Below, in pieces: positions 1 to 8,503 of a stretch of 64,000 nucleotides of DNA (positions are counted from its first letter, which is position 1; each line of letters starts with the position of its first letter). Source of the stretch: CADEDH01 sp965263455 (lineage in GTDB: Bacteria; Actinomycetota; Acidimicrobiia; Acidimicrobiales; SZUA-35). A program made the position numbers and the translations under genes. Under the pieces are notes generated by a model. That model was given only the letters and a program-made list of their open reading frames with translations. It was not told where the DNA came from and did no database searches. Location: the NCBI GenBank assembly GCA_965263455.1, contig CBDHHN010000004.1, positions 1,240,001 to 1,304,000 of the forward strand, read 5' to 3'.

Positions 1-407
1 TAGGTGGCCGTCACCTTCTCACCGCCGAGGGCGGCGCGGAGGAAGCGGACGACGTCGCGGGTCTTGCGATAGGGCTCGTCGAAGGGGATGCCGTTCCACC
101 GCTCGACGATCACGTTGGACGACGAGCCGATCCCGAGGGCGAACCGGCCGGGGGCGGCGTCGGCCAGGGCTCCGGTGCTCTGGGCCAGCACGGCCGGGCC
201 CCGGGTGTAGGCCGGGATGATGGCCACGCCCAGCCGCAGCTCGGGGGCCCAGGCCGCGGCCAGGGTGAGCGGGGTGAACCCGTCGGAGCCGTCGGCCTCG
301 GAGGACCAGACGTCGGTGTAACCCAGATCGACCAGCTCCCGGAACCAGTCCTGCATCTCCGACAGTCGGACTCCGGACAGGGGGATCGACATCCCGTAGC
401 GCGTCAT
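1..407 (-). CDS. LLM-class flavin-dependent oxidoreductase (partial, N-terminal part)
   Basis: The first 135 residues are present; the gene runs off the left edge. The translation begins MTRYGMSIPL and continues with WFRELVDLGYTDVWSSE, LTLAAAWAPELRLGVAI and PGRFALGIGSSS. This matches the N-terminal half of the luciferase-like TIM barrel (bacterial luciferase/F420-dependent oxidoreductase superfamily). Actinobacterial members usually use coenzyme F420, but cofactor and substrate cannot be told from this fragment. The start is ATG at 407. The downstream neighbour 413-2404 lies on the same strand just upstream of this gene with only 5 bases between, so the two are probably co-transcribed. Confidence 0.85.
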   Translation of the reverse strand, partial: MTRYGMSIPLSGVRLSEMQDWFRELVDLGYTDVWSSEADGSDGFTPLTLAAAWAPELRLGVAIIPAYTRGPAVLAQSTGALADAAPGRFALGIGSSSNVIVERWNGIPFDEPYRKTRDVVRFLRAALGGEKVTAT

Positions 408-412
408 GGCGG

Positions 413-2404
413 TCAACGTAGTCGCGCTGCGGCCCGGGCCGACAGCCTCGGCAGGAGGTACCCCAGCCGCAACAACCCGAGGCCGATGATGAGGAACAGG
501 CCGACCCGCCACAGGGTGTCGACCTCGGCCAGATCGACGGTCAGGAGCTTGGCCAGGACCAGCCCCAGCGTGGCCAGGCCGAGGCCCCGGAACAGCAGCC
601 GGTCGAACACGATGCCGACCACCAGGCCGGTCACGGCCGCCGCCGCCCAGGCCAGGGACAACGCGACCTGACCCTGGGGACCGTGGACCAGGGCGGCGGC
701 CAGCCAGACCAGGCCCAGGACCCATGCCACGATCACGGCCGCCGTCGCCAGCTCCGACGCCAGCTGCCACTGCACGGTGATCACGGCCAGCGCCACCACG
801 AGGCCGATGATCCAGGCCGTGGCCACCAGCACCCGGACCGACGGCGGGTCGACCACGCCCTCGAACAGGAAGCCGACCGTCGCCAACAGCGTGGGGACCG
901 CCACCAGCACACCGATCACGGCCGGGAACAGATCGCGGACCCAGCGGGCCACGAGCGCCAGCAGGGCAACGGCCAGCCCGGCGGCGACCAGACCCGTCGG
1001 TCCCTCGGCGATCAAGAGGACGGCGGCCAGAGCCACCAGCACCGCACCCGCCACGTGGGCCCCGGTGACCGAACCGGGCACCGCCGGTCCCGCAGCGGCG
1101 TCGGCGTCGGCTCGTGCGAGGGGCGCCGCGGCGCCGGCGGCGTCGGCGTCGGCCTCGGCAGCGCCGACGGTCGAGGCCGAGCCGGCCAGGAACCTCAGGC
1201 CGACGGCCGACGACGCGGCCACGGCCGCCGTCACCAGCCCGGCGAAGAAGAAGGGTTCGGTCTCCTGGTAGCGGACGACGGCCGAGGTGACCGTCCAGAC
1301 CCAGATCGGCACCAGGATCACGGCCCTCCGGTCGACCCCGTGGAGGCCACCGTCCATCGCCCTGGTCGGGAGGGGGACGAGGGGTCCGACCCAGGCCAAA
1401 GCGGCGACGGCGATGAGGGCGGCCACCGCCACCGCCGCGCTCGTGGCGTCGAGATCGCCGGGATCGATCACCAGGGTCAACGGGATGACGGCCCACAGCA
1501 GGAAGCCGCCGACCAGCACCGTGGCCAGCCGCACGGCGACCCAACGGCGCCACCATCCGAGGGCCGATGCCACCACCATGACCGCCGTCAGCGCCAACCC
1601 GGTGACCAGCGGCGACGAGTCCTCCTCGGTCGTCACCCACAGCGCGACGACCAGCGACGTGACCAGAACGACCAGGGCGGCCGACGACAGGTCGAGGCGA
1701 ACGGCCACGGCCACCAGCACCGCCACCGAGAGGGCGAGGAGGCCAAGGGCCACCTCGAGCGGTACCAGATCGAGGCCGGCGTAGGCCGCACCGGCGCAGG
1801 CGGGCAGGATGACGGCGGCCCCGACGGCGCAGGCCACGGCCCACGGCCGTCGATCGGGGTCGAGCACCAGGGCGGCGGCGAGGAGGGCCAGGCCGATGAC
1901 GGTGGCTCCGGCCAGCTGGAGCTCGGGACCGATCCAGCCCCGGGAGATGGCCGTCCCCACCAGGGTCAGGGCGGCCAGGACCACCAGGGCCACGCCCGCC
2001 CATCGGAGCAGCTGCTCGGTGGTGGGGAGCGGCGTCCGCCCCGGTCGGGGCGGACCCGAGCCGGGCCCGAACCCGGGCCGCGAACCGGCGGGCCACGGCA
2101 CGCCGGCCCCGGAGGTGGGGCCGGCCCAGGGGGTGGCCCCGGACGGGGACGGGGGCGGGCCCGGGACACCGGGGGCCGGGGGCCGGGGCGGCCCGGCCGG
2201 GTTCGGAGGGGGGCCGATGCGTGCCCCCGGATTCGGCGGTGGCGGTGCCGGTACCGGAACGGCCGACGGCGGAGTTGGCGGCGGGCCAGGAGCGCGGGCC
2301 TCGGCCAGCTGGCGCTCCAGGTCGTCGACCCTGGCCGTCAGGGCGGCCAGGCGCCGGGCCAGGTCATCGGGGTCGTCCCCGCTGCGGTCGGGCCCGGCTG
2401 CCAT
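413..2404 (-). CDS. DUF2339-like polytopic membrane protein
   Basis: A protein of 663 residues. The first 30 form a short charged coiled-coil-like segment (DLARRLAALTARVDDLERQLAEA). A Pro/Gly-rich linker of roughly 90 residues follows, then about 18-20 hydrophobic segments to the C terminus. A coiled coil followed by very many membrane spans is typical of DUF2339 membrane proteins, whose function is unknown. The first span region contains LRWAGVALVVLAALTLVG followed by a GWIGP motif, as in that family. The start is fixed by a TGATG overlap with the stop of the upstream kinase gene, so translation is probably coupled. The reading frame stays open upstream of this ATG, but that part is the kinase gene in another frame. 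Confidence 0.75.
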   Translation of the reverse strand: MAAGPDRSGDDPDDLARRLAALTARVDDLERQLAEARAPGPPPTPPSAVPVPAPPPPNPGARIGPPPNPAGPPRPPAPGVPGPPPSPSGATPWAGPTSGAGVPWPAGSRPGFGPGSGPPRPGRTPLPTTEQLLRWAGVALVVLAALTLVGTAISRGWIGPELQLAGATVIGLALLAAALVLDPDRRPWAVACAVGAAVILPACAGAAYAGLDLVPLEVALGLLALSVAVLVAVAVRLDLSSAALVVLVTSLVVALWVTTEEDSSPLVTGLALTAVMVVASALGWWRRWVAVRLATVLVGGFLLWAVIPLTLVIDPGDLDATSAAVAVAALIAVAALAWVGPLVPLPTRAMDGGLHGVDRRAVILVPIWVWTVTSAVVRYQETEPFFFAGLVTAAVAASSAVGLRFLAGSASTVGAAEADADAAGAAAPLARADADAAAGPAVPGSVTGAHVAGAVLVALAAVLLIAEGPTGLVAAGLAVALLALVARWVRDLFPAVIGVLVAVPTLLATVGFLFEGVVDPPSVRVLVATAWIIGLVVALAVITVQWQLASELATAAVIVAWVLGLVWLAAALVHGPQGQVALSLAWAAAAVTGLVVGIVFDRLLFRGLGLATLGLVLAKLLTVDLAEVDTLWRVGLFLIIGLGLLRLGYLLPRLSARAAARLR

Positions 2405-4152
2405 CAGCAGAGGTCGAAGTCCGGGCTGAAGTCGACGAATGGGGTTCCGACGAAGGCCTCGCGGACGATCACGGTGCCGGCGGGGTCGAACACCACCAGC
2501 TCGGCGGTCCCGGTGTCGACGTGGTAGACGAAGCCCTCGTTCCGGGCCTCGAACAGCCCGAACCCGACGAAGCAGGCCGGCAGTTCGATCCCGACCCCCT
2601 GGACCCGGTTCCGACCGACGTACTCGGTGGCCCCGTTGCCGTCGTCGCAGATCATCACGTCGAATCGGTCGGTGCGGGCATCGACGATCCGTACCGGGCA
2701 CGCCCCTTGGGCCGGCGGGGCCGTCGTCGTGGTGGTGGGCGTGGTGGGGGCGGTCGACGGGGTCGAGTTGGACGGCGGCGGGGTCGACGGGGTCGCGGTC
2801 GGCGGCGGCGTGGTGGAGGGCGACGGGTCGGTGGTCGAAGAGGAAGAGGAAGAGGAAGTGGGGGTGGCGGTGGACGTGGAGGTCGAGGAGGCGGTGTCCC
2901 CTCCCCCACTGAGGACGATGGCTCCGACGGCACCACCGACCACGGCCAGCACCGCCAGCAGGGCGAACACCAGCAGTCCCCGCCCTCGGCCGCCGCTCGA
3001 CCTCGGGGCCGCGGCCGGGGCAACGGCCACCTGGGGTGGCGGCTGCGGCGGGACGTGCCGGGCCGTCGAACCGGCGTCGGCGGCGGTGGTGGCGGCGCCA
3101 TGGATGTCCGGCGGCGCGCCGGGCCCCTGCGGGGCCGAGTGCACACCGGCGGTCGCCACCGGTGCAGCACCGGGGGCGGGCGGCGGTGCGGGGGTGCCCG
3201 GCCCCGCCATCGGGCCCCCGCCGGTGGGGAGCCGGGGGTCGCCCGGATGATGGGCCGGAGGTGCGGCGAACTGGGTCCGCCCGGCCGGGGGTTCGACCGG
3301 GGCAGGGGCCAGTGCCCCGCCGCCGGCCAGGGCCACGCCGTCGAGCGCCGACCGGAGTTCCGCCGCCAGTTGGGCGGCCGACGGCTGACGGCCCGCCGCC
3401 TCCTTCGCCAGCGACCGGGCGATCACGGCCGCCACCGCCGCCGGCACGCCGTGGGCGGTGAGGTCGGGCGGGGGCTGGGTCAGCGCCCGCCCGATCATGG
3501 GGGTGACGCCGACATCCTCGGGAAGATGGAACGGGGGCCGACCCAGCACCAGGTTGGCGAAGGTGGAGCCGATGGCGTACACATCGACCGCCGCCGTCGA
3601 GGTCTGCCCCTCGAGAACCTCGGGAGCGGCGTGGGCCAGGGTGGCCGTCGTGCTGGTGGTGGCGGTGGCGTTCCCGGCCACGGCGGCGATTCCAAAATCG
3701 GTGAGCCGTGGGTTCCCGTAGCCGTCGATCAGGATGTTGTCGGGCTTGATGTCACGGTGGAGGACGCCCTGATCGTGGGCGGCCTGGGCCGCCCCCGCGA
3801 TGGCGATGGCGACTTCGGCCGCTTCCCGCCACGGGATCGGGCCCTCCCGATCGAGACGGTCGCGCAGCGACCCTCCCGAGGCCAGCTCCATGACGATGTA
3901 GCCCTCGCCGGCCTCGGTGTAGCCGGATTCGTGGACCGGGATGATGGCGGGGTGGGAGCCGAGGCGGCCCATGGTCTGACGCTCGCGGTCGAAGCGGCGC
4001 CGCTCGGTCTCGTCGAGATTTCCGGGCAGGACCTTGATCGCAACCTGGCGCCCGTGTTCGACATCCTCGGCCCGGTACACGGCCCCGAACCCACCGCGGC
4101 CGATCAATTCGGCGTTCCCGAACCGCCCGATCGCCCGAGTACGTGCTGCCAT
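2404..4152 (-). CDS. Membrane-anchored serine/threonine protein kinase
   Basis: A PknB-type kinase of 582 residues. Visible motifs are the glycine loop GRGGFGAVY (18-26), ATP-binding Lys40 in VAIK, the catalytic loop HRDIKPDN (132-139) and the DFG motif (152-154), then APEVLEG. After a Pro/Ala-rich juxtamembrane linker there is one membrane span (LLVFALLAVLAVVGGAV). A Ser/Thr/Pro-rich low-complexity stalk follows, then an outer C-terminal domain of about 100 residues carrying four Cys (near CPVRIVD, MICDDG, PACFVG and the terminal C). No PASTA repeats are seen, so the sensor domain is of another type. ATG at 4152 was chosen because GGGAGGGG lies about 10 bases upstream; a TACAGT -10-like element lies further up near 4179-4184. 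It is coupled to the downstream membrane protein. Confidence 0.9.
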   Translation of the reverse strand: MAARTRAIGRFGNAELIGRGGFGAVYRAEDVEHGRQVAIKVLPGNLDETERRRFDRERQTMGRLGSHPAIIPVHESGYTEAGEGYIVMELASGGSLRDRLDREGPIPWREAAEVAIAIAGAAQAAHDQGVLHRDIKPDNILIDGYGNPRLTDFGIAAVAGNATATTSTTATLAHAAPEVLEGQTSTAAVDVYAIGSTFANLVLGRPPFHLPEDVGVTPMIGRALTQPPPDLTAHGVPAAVAAVIARSLAKEAAGRQPSAAQLAAELRSALDGVALAGGGALAPAPVEPPAGRTQFAAPPAHHPGDPRLPTGGGPMAGPGTPAPPPAPGAAPVATAGVHSAPQGPGAPPDIHGAATTAADAGSTARHVPPQPPPQVAVAPAAAPRSSGGRGRGLLVFALLAVLAVVGGAVGAIVLSGGGDTASSTSTSTATPTSSSSSSSTTDPSPSTTPPPTATPSTPPPSNSTPSTAPTTPTTTTTAPPAQGACPVRIVDARTDRFDVMICDDGNGATEYVGRNRVQGVGIELPACFVGFGLFEARNEGFVYHVDTGTAELVVFDPAGTVIVREAFVGTPFVDFSPDFDLC

Positions 4153-4322
4153 CCTCTTGCCCCTCCCGTCATCCCGACTGTAGAGCATGGCCCGACCGGC
4201 GCCCGGCCAGGCAGATCCCGGGAGGGCTGTGACCAGGGAAAAGAGCGGCACGGCAACAATCCACGAGGAATTTCTCGGGCCGTCGGGGCTCACTGTCACA
4301 CCCCTTGATCAGAGTTGTCGAC

Positions 4323-4481
4323 ATGGCACACGCCCAACTGCACCTCCTCGATTTCGACGACGAGCTGTGGAAGCTCGATGAGCGCACCATCCGGGTCGGC
4401 CGCAAGGGTCTGGCCAGCGCCCGGGCCGCCCTGGCCCGGTCAGCCCGGCCGATGCCGGTCGACGACCGTCTCGCCGCTTAG
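4323..4481 (+). CDS. Small conserved-looking protein (52 aa), function unknown
   Basis: This short frame starts MAHAQLHLLDFDDELWKLDE and continues RTIRVGRKGLASARAAL, ending in LAA-stop. The composition is protein-like and the third codon positions are strongly GC-biased. It fills the gap between the divergent kinase and the thiolase. There is no clear Shine-Dalgarno sequence and no strong -10 hexamer, and I do not recognise a family. It may be a small regulator or simply an unannotated short gene. Confidence 0.4.
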   Translation: MAHAQLHLLDFDDELWKLDERTIRVGRKGLASARAALARSARPMPVDDRLAA

Positions 4482-4502
4482 CCACCACTCTCCCGACCGT
4501 CG

Positions 4503-4508
4503 TAGGCT
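4503..4508 (+). promoter_or_regulatory. -10 element (TAGGCT) of a leaderless thiolase transcript
   Basis: TAGGCT ends 7 bases before the thiolase ATG. The expected transcription start then coincides with the start codon. The same arrangement recurs upstream of about twenty genes in this window. Confidence 0.6.
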
Positions 4509-4515
4509 CCCCGTC

Positions 4516-5694
4516 ATGAGTAACGTCGTCATCGTCGATGCCGTCCGTTCGCCCATTGGGCGGCGCAACGGCGGTCTCTCCACCCTCCACGCCGCCGATC
4601 TGCTCTCGGAGATCCAGCAGGAGCTCATTCGCCGTACCGGGGTCGACCCGGCCGCCGTCGGCCAGGTCGTCACCGGCTGCGTGAGTCAGGTCGGTGAGCA
4701 GTCGTTCAACGTCGGGCGCACGGCCTGGCTGTCGGCCGGCCTCCCCCAGGAGGTCCCGGCCACCACGGTCGACACCCAGTGCGGTTCGTCCCAGCAGGCC
4801 ACCAACATGGCCACCGCCCTGGTGCAGGCAGGGGTCGTCGATGTCGCCGTGGCCTGCGGCGTCGAGATCATGAGCCGGGTCCCGATCGGGTCCAACTCGT
4901 CCCGCAAGCTGGGGATGGGTGTCCCCATCCCGAAGTCGTACTTCGATCAGTACGAGTTCACGAGCCAGTTCGAGGGCGCCGAGCGGATCGCCGACAAGTG
5001 GAACATCACCCGGGCCGACGCCGACGCCTTCGGGCTCCGGTCCCAGCAGTTGGCGGCCCAGGCCTGGGCCGAGGACCGCTTCGCCACCCAGGTCCACGCC
5101 ATCGAGGCCCCCGATGTCGACGACGACGGTGAGCCCACCGGCACCACCCACCGGGTCGAGCGGGACGAGGGCCTGCGGGAGACCAGCCTGGAGGCCCTGG
5201 CCGGCCTCAAGCCGGTGGCCCGGCCCGACGGTGTCCACACCGCGGGCTCGTCGTCCCAGATCTCCGACGGTGCCGCCGCTGTCCTGTTGATGACCGAGGA
5301 CCGGGCGGCCGAGCTGGGTCTGACGCCAAAGGCCCGGATCATCGACACCTGCCTGGTCGGGGTCGACCCGATCCTGATGCTGACCGGTCCGATCGACGCC
5401 ACCCGGCACCTTCTCAACCGGACCGGGATGTCGATGGCCGACATCGATCTGGTCGAGATCAACGAGGCCTTCGCCTCGGTGGTTCTGGCCTGGCAGAAGG
5501 AACTCGACGTCAATCCTGACATCGTGAACCCCAACGGTGGCGCCATCGCTCTGGGCCACCCCCTCGGAGGCACCGGCGCCTTCCTGATGACCAAGGCGGT
5601 GCACGAGTTGGAGCGAGCCGACTCCTCCACCGCCCTCATCACGATGTGCTGCGGCGGTGGACTGGGAACCGGAACCATCATCGAACGACTCTGA
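4516..5694 (+). CDS. Acetyl-CoA acetyltransferase (thiolase family)
   Basis: A 392-residue thiolase, the usual family length. It catalyses reversible thiolytic cleavage or Claisen condensation of acyl-CoAs and acts in beta-oxidation or related lipid and steroid metabolism. It shows the nucleophilic Cys in DTQCGSSQQA, the NEAFA motif, the GHPLGGTGA motif carrying the active-site His, and CCGGGLGTG with the second catalytic Cys near the C terminus. The in-frame extension upstream to about 4315 does not look like thiolase and overlaps the small upstream gene. The ATG at 4516 starts the typical MSNVVIVDAVRSPIG and has a leaderless-type -10. The exact substrate chain length is unknown. Confidence 0.93.
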   Translation: MSNVVIVDAVRSPIGRRNGGLSTLHAADLLSEIQQELIRRTGVDPAAVGQVVTGCVSQVGEQSFNVGRTAWLSAGLPQEVPATTVDTQCGSSQQATNMATALVQAGVVDVAVACGVEIMSRVPIGSNSSRKLGMGVPIPKSYFDQYEFTSQFEGAERIADKWNITRADADAFGLRSQQLAAQAWAEDRFATQVHAIEAPDVDDDGEPTGTTHRVERDEGLRETSLEALAGLKPVARPDGVHTAGSSSQISDGAAAVLLMTEDRAAELGLTPKARIIDTCLVGVDPILMLTGPIDATRHLLNRTGMSMADIDLVEINEAFASVVLAWQKELDVNPDIVNPNGGAIALGHPLGGTGAFLMTKAVHELERADSSTALITMCCGGGLGTGTIIERL

Positions 5695-6283
5695 GCCACG
5701 AGGGTCGGCCCGGCCCGCCGTTCATCGGCGGCGGTTCGGTCCGGGCCTCCTGGTTCCCCTGATCGTCCTCGGCCTGGTGGCCGCCGGGTTCGCCGCCGGC
5801 CGCCTGGGTCGACCTCGGGCCCCGACCACGGGGCCCACAGGGCCCGGCGCGGCCGTTGTCGAACGGGTGGTCGACGGGGACACCATCGAGGTGACCCTAA
5901 GCGGAAGCCGGGTCCGGGTCCGGCTGCTGGGCATCGACGCGCCCGAGTCCGTCTCGCCCTCGGTCCCGGTCCAGTGTCACGGCGTCGAGGCCTCGACCGC
6001 CCTGGCCGCAGCCCTGGCCCCGGGAACCGTGGTCGACCTCGAACGCGACGTCGAGCTGCGCGACCACTTCGATCGACTGCTGCTCCACGTCTACCGCCGC
6101 TCCGACGGCTTGTTCGTCAACCGGTGGCTGGTGGCCGACGGTCACGCCGCCGCCGTCAGCTACGCCCCCAACACGGCCCACCGGTCCGAGTTCCGGTCGG
6201 CCGAGCGCGAGGCCCGCCGAGCGGGGCGCGGCCTGTGGGGCCACTGCGACGGTCCCGACCAACCGCTCGACCCGGCCGAGTGA
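5657..6283 (+). CDS. Membrane-anchored thermonuclease-like (SNase/TNase) protein
   Basis: A 208-residue protein. It has a short polar N terminus, one membrane span or uncleaved signal (LLVPLIVLGLVAAGFAAG, about 30-47), then a staphylococcal-nuclease OB fold. Family active-site residues are visible: Asp in VDGDTIEV, Arg-Asp-Glu in RVRLLGIDAPE, and Arg in DHFDRLLLHVY. It is predicted to be an extracytoplasmic Ca2+-dependent nuclease. The only plausible start is GTG at 5657, which overlaps the thiolase end by 38 bases; no ATG exists before the membrane segment, so the exact start is uncertain. Confidence 0.8.
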   Translation: MDWEPEPSSNDSEPRGSARPAVHRRRFGPGLLVPLIVLGLVAAGFAAGRLGRPRAPTTGPTGPGAAVVERVVDGDTIEVTLSGSRVRVRLLGIDAPESVSPSVPVQCHGVEASTALAAALAPGTVVDLERDVELRDHFDRLLLHVYRRSDGLFVNRWLVADGHAAAVSYAPNTAHRSEFRSAEREARRAGRGLWGHCDGPDQPLDPAE

Positions 6284-6286
6284 CGG

Positions 6287-6292
6287 TAGCGT
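6287..6292 (+). promoter_or_regulatory. -10 element (TAGCGT) before the ChbG-like gene
   Basis: TAGCGT ends 6 bases before the ATG at 6299, giving the leaderless arrangement seen throughout the window. Confidence 0.55.
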
Positions 6293-6298
6293 CGAACC

Positions 6299-7141
6299 AT
6301 GGCGTCCTCGCTCCTCGAGAGGTTGGGTCGACCGGCCGACGCCCGGTTGGCCATCGTGATCTGCGACGGCCTCGGCTCGTCGAACGCCGCCAACCGCGGC
6401 GTGGTCTCGGCCCTCCGGGACGGTGTGGCCACCAGCGCCGGGCTCCAGGTCCCCTGCCCCTGGGCCCGGGGAGCCGCCGCCGATCACCAGGGCGAGGACG
6501 TGGGCGTGGCCCTCACCGTCAACGCCGAGTACGAGGTCTACCGCTGGGGCCCGGTCACCCACGCACCGTCCCTGCTCGGCGGTGACGGGGGCTTCCCCCG
6601 CACCCCGGCCGACCTGTGGGAGCACGCCGACGTGGAGGAGGTCCGCCGCGAGTGCCGGGCCCAGCTGGAGCGGGCCATCCTCTGGGGTTTCGACCCCACC
6701 CATCTCGGCGCCCATCTCAACGCCCTCTGTGCCCGGCCCGAGTTCTTCGACGTCTATCTCGAACTGGCGGTGGAACACGGCCTACCGCTCAGCCTGCCCG
6801 GCCCCGAGGTCGACCTCGGTTTCCCGGCCCGCAAGCTGGCCGAGGCGGAGGGGGTCCTGGTGCCCGACCGGGTGGTCACCGCGCCGCCCGGCGTCGAGTC
6901 CCGGGCCGTGGTCGACGCCGCAGTGGCCGACCCCGCACCCGGCGTCGTCGAGATCCACGTCCGGCCCGCCATCGACGCCCCCGAGCTGCGGGCCCTCAAT
7001 CCCCGCTGGTCGGCCCAGGTGGCCGACGCCCACCTGGTCACCGCCGACTGGACCTTCCGGTCGAACCTCGACCGGGCCGGTATCGAACTGATCGGGTTCC
7101 GGACCCTCAGGCAGGCCCAGCGAGACGCTGCCGGAAGCTGA
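6299..7141 (+). CDS. ChbG/HpnK (YdjC)-family carbohydrate deacetylase homologue, metal site degenerate
   Basis: A 280-residue protein that follows the ChbG/YdjC pattern along its length: RLAIVICDGLG, VATSAGLQVPCPWA, DVGVALTVNAEY, LWEHADVEEVRRECRAQLERA and THLGAHLNAL. Active family members carry DD in the first motif, His in GVHLT and D-S-H in the THLDSH motif. Here these read D-G, A and G-A-H, so at least the second Asp, one His and one Asp of the metal site are replaced. It therefore looks like a non-catalytic or altered member. The start ATG has a TAGCGT -10 six bases upstream. The 3' end overlaps the convergent SCP2 gene by 35 bases. Confidence 0.8.
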   Translation: MASSLLERLGRPADARLAIVICDGLGSSNAANRGVVSALRDGVATSAGLQVPCPWARGAAADHQGEDVGVALTVNAEYEVYRWGPVTHAPSLLGGDGGFPRTPADLWEHADVEEVRRECRAQLERAILWGFDPTHLGAHLNALCARPEFFDVYLELAVEHGLPLSLPGPEVDLGFPARKLAEAEGVLVPDRVVTAPPGVESRAVVDAAVADPAPGVVEIHVRPAIDAPELRALNPRWSAQVADAHLVTADWTFRSNLDRAGIELIGFRTLRQAQRDAAGS

Positions 7142-7457
7142 CGTCCTCGACGAGTTCGACCAGCGCGAGCAGGGCCCCGGTGCTGCCCTCGGGCTTGACG
7201 TCGCCCCGCATGAAGGCCTGGGCCAACGACTCCGACCCGCTGAACACGGCCTCGAGTTGGGCCCCGGTGAGGGGGACTCTGACATCGGCCTCGGCGTCGT
7301 GGACGCCCGTCACCCGGCCCCGGTCGATCACGATCCGGGCCTGGCGGGTCTTGCCCACGGCCAACTCGACCGTGCCCGAGACCCGCCCTTCCCGTTCGGC
7401 ACTGGCCTCGACCAGGGCTTCGACCCAGGCCTCGCTCAACGGCTCCACATCACCCAT
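7107..7457 (-). CDS. SCP2 sterol-binding-domain protein
   Basis: A 116-residue protein with the small SCP2-like fold pattern. A strand-rich N-terminal half (VSGTVELAVGKTRQARIVIDRGRVTGVH) is followed by the family's ADVRVPLTGAQLEAVFSG and the AFMRGDVKPEG motif. Such proteins bind sterols, fatty acids or acyl-CoAs in a hydrophobic tunnel, and stand-alone copies are common near lipid metabolism genes. A good Shine-Dalgarno region (GAGGAGG, then GAGG) precedes the ATG. It sits 15 bases downstream of mca on the same strand, so the two probably form an operon. Confidence 0.8.
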   Translation of the reverse strand: MGDVEPLSEAWVEALVEASAEREGRVSGTVELAVGKTRQARIVIDRGRVTGVHDAEADVRVPLTGAQLEAVFSGSESLAQAFMRGDVKPEGSTGALLALVELVEDVSFRQRLAGPA

Positions 7458-7472
7458 GATCCTCGATCCTCC

Positions 7473-8321
7473 TCAGTCCGGGATTCCGACGAAGAGGTCG
7501 GTCTCGGGCACCTGGGTCTCCACCCTGGTGTGGCCCAGGATGTAGTCCTCCCACGGGTAGGCCTCGGCTGCCGCCTCGTCCGGCAGGCCGAACCAGAACT
7601 TCTCGTCCGGATCGACCTGGGTCCGGTGGGCCAGGAGGGCGGCTCGACGCACGGGGTACCAGGGGCCGACGTCGATCTTGGTGGTGATCCGCTCGTCGCT
7701 GCTCGGACGGCTGAACCAGCGATCGTCGTAGGGCGACTCGAGGCCCAGCTCACCGAACTTCTCGTGGTGGGCCGACAGCCGGGCCCGGCTCCAGGTGGAG
7801 TAGTACAGCTTGAGCGGAGTCCAAGGTTCGCCGGCCTCGGGGTACCAGCCCGGATCGCCGGACCGTTCCCAGGCCAACACGCTCACGTCGTGAACTCGGA
7901 GGTGGTCGGGATGTCGGTAACCCTGTTGGTCGTCGGAGTAGGTGATGATGACGTGGGGCCGCAGGCGGCGCACGATGGCGACCAGGCGCCCGGCCGCCTC
8001 GTCGAGGTCGGCCTGGGCGAAACAGTCGGGGTGGGCGTTGGCCTCGCTGTCGGGCATGCCGGAGTCCCGGTATCCGAGCCACACCAGTTCGTGGTAGCCG
8101 ATGGCCTTGACCGACTCGGCCAACTCGTCGGCCCGGACCCGGGCCAGGTCGGCCCGGACCTCCTCGGTGTCCAAGGCCTTGTTGAGGATGTCGCCCTCCT
8201 CCCCGCCGGTGGCGCAGACGAGGTAGGCCTCGTGGCCCTCGGCCACGTAGCGGGCCACGGTGGGAGCGCCCTTCGACGCTTCGTCGTCGGGGTGGGCGTG
8301 GACGCAGAGCAGGCGGGCCAT
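7473..8321 (-). CDS. mca: Mycothiol S-conjugate amidase
   Basis: A 282-residue cytosolic Zn-dependent amidase of the LmbE/MshB family. It cleaves mycothiol S-conjugates to a mercapturic acid and GlcN-Ins during detoxification. The Zn motif AHPDDE lies at 9-14, and the second metal region HPDHLRVHD at about 137-145. The C-terminal FFGLP-like segment (KFWFGLPDEAAAEAYPWEDYIL) and DLFVGI fit Mca better than MshB. ATG 8321 is preceded by TAGCGT seven bases upstream. The presence of mca supports an actinobacterium that makes mycothiol. Confidence 0.92.
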   Translation of the reverse strand: MARLLCVHAHPDDEASKGAPTVARYVAEGHEAYLVCATGGEEGDILNKALDTEEVRADLARVRADELAESVKAIGYHELVWLGYRDSGMPDSEANAHPDCFAQADLDEAAGRLVAIVRRLRPHVIITYSDDQQGYRHPDHLRVHDVSVLAWERSGDPGWYPEAGEPWTPLKLYYSTWSRARLSAHHEKFGELGLESPYDDRWFSRPSSDERITTKIDVGPWYPVRRAALLAHRTQVDPDEKFWFGLPDEAAAEAYPWEDYILGHTRVETQVPETDLFVGIPD

Positions 8322-8328
8322 CAGAATT

Positions 8329-8334
8329 ACGCTA
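8329..8334 (-). promoter_or_regulatory. -10 element (TAGCGT) of mca
   Basis: On the minus strand TAGCGT ends 7 bases before the mca ATG at 8321, so the transcript is predicted to be leaderless. Confidence 0.55.
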
Positions 8335-8503
8335 ACCGGTCGATTCCCGGACCGACGAGCCGCCGCCGGTTCGATGGGTATCGGCCTTCGGGAACGGGAA
8401 GTGCTGGAATGGCGTTGCGTCCTGTAACACCATGGGGGTTGCGACAACAGCCCCCGACGACCGTGAACCACGACCGATAGCACCGGACACGAAAGGAGCA
8501 GCC

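Noticed and set aside
4315..4515. N-terminally extended thiolase starting near 4315
   Set aside because: The added residues are unlike any thiolase, overlap the small gene at 4323-4481, and the ATG at 4516 has the typical N terminus and a leaderless -10.
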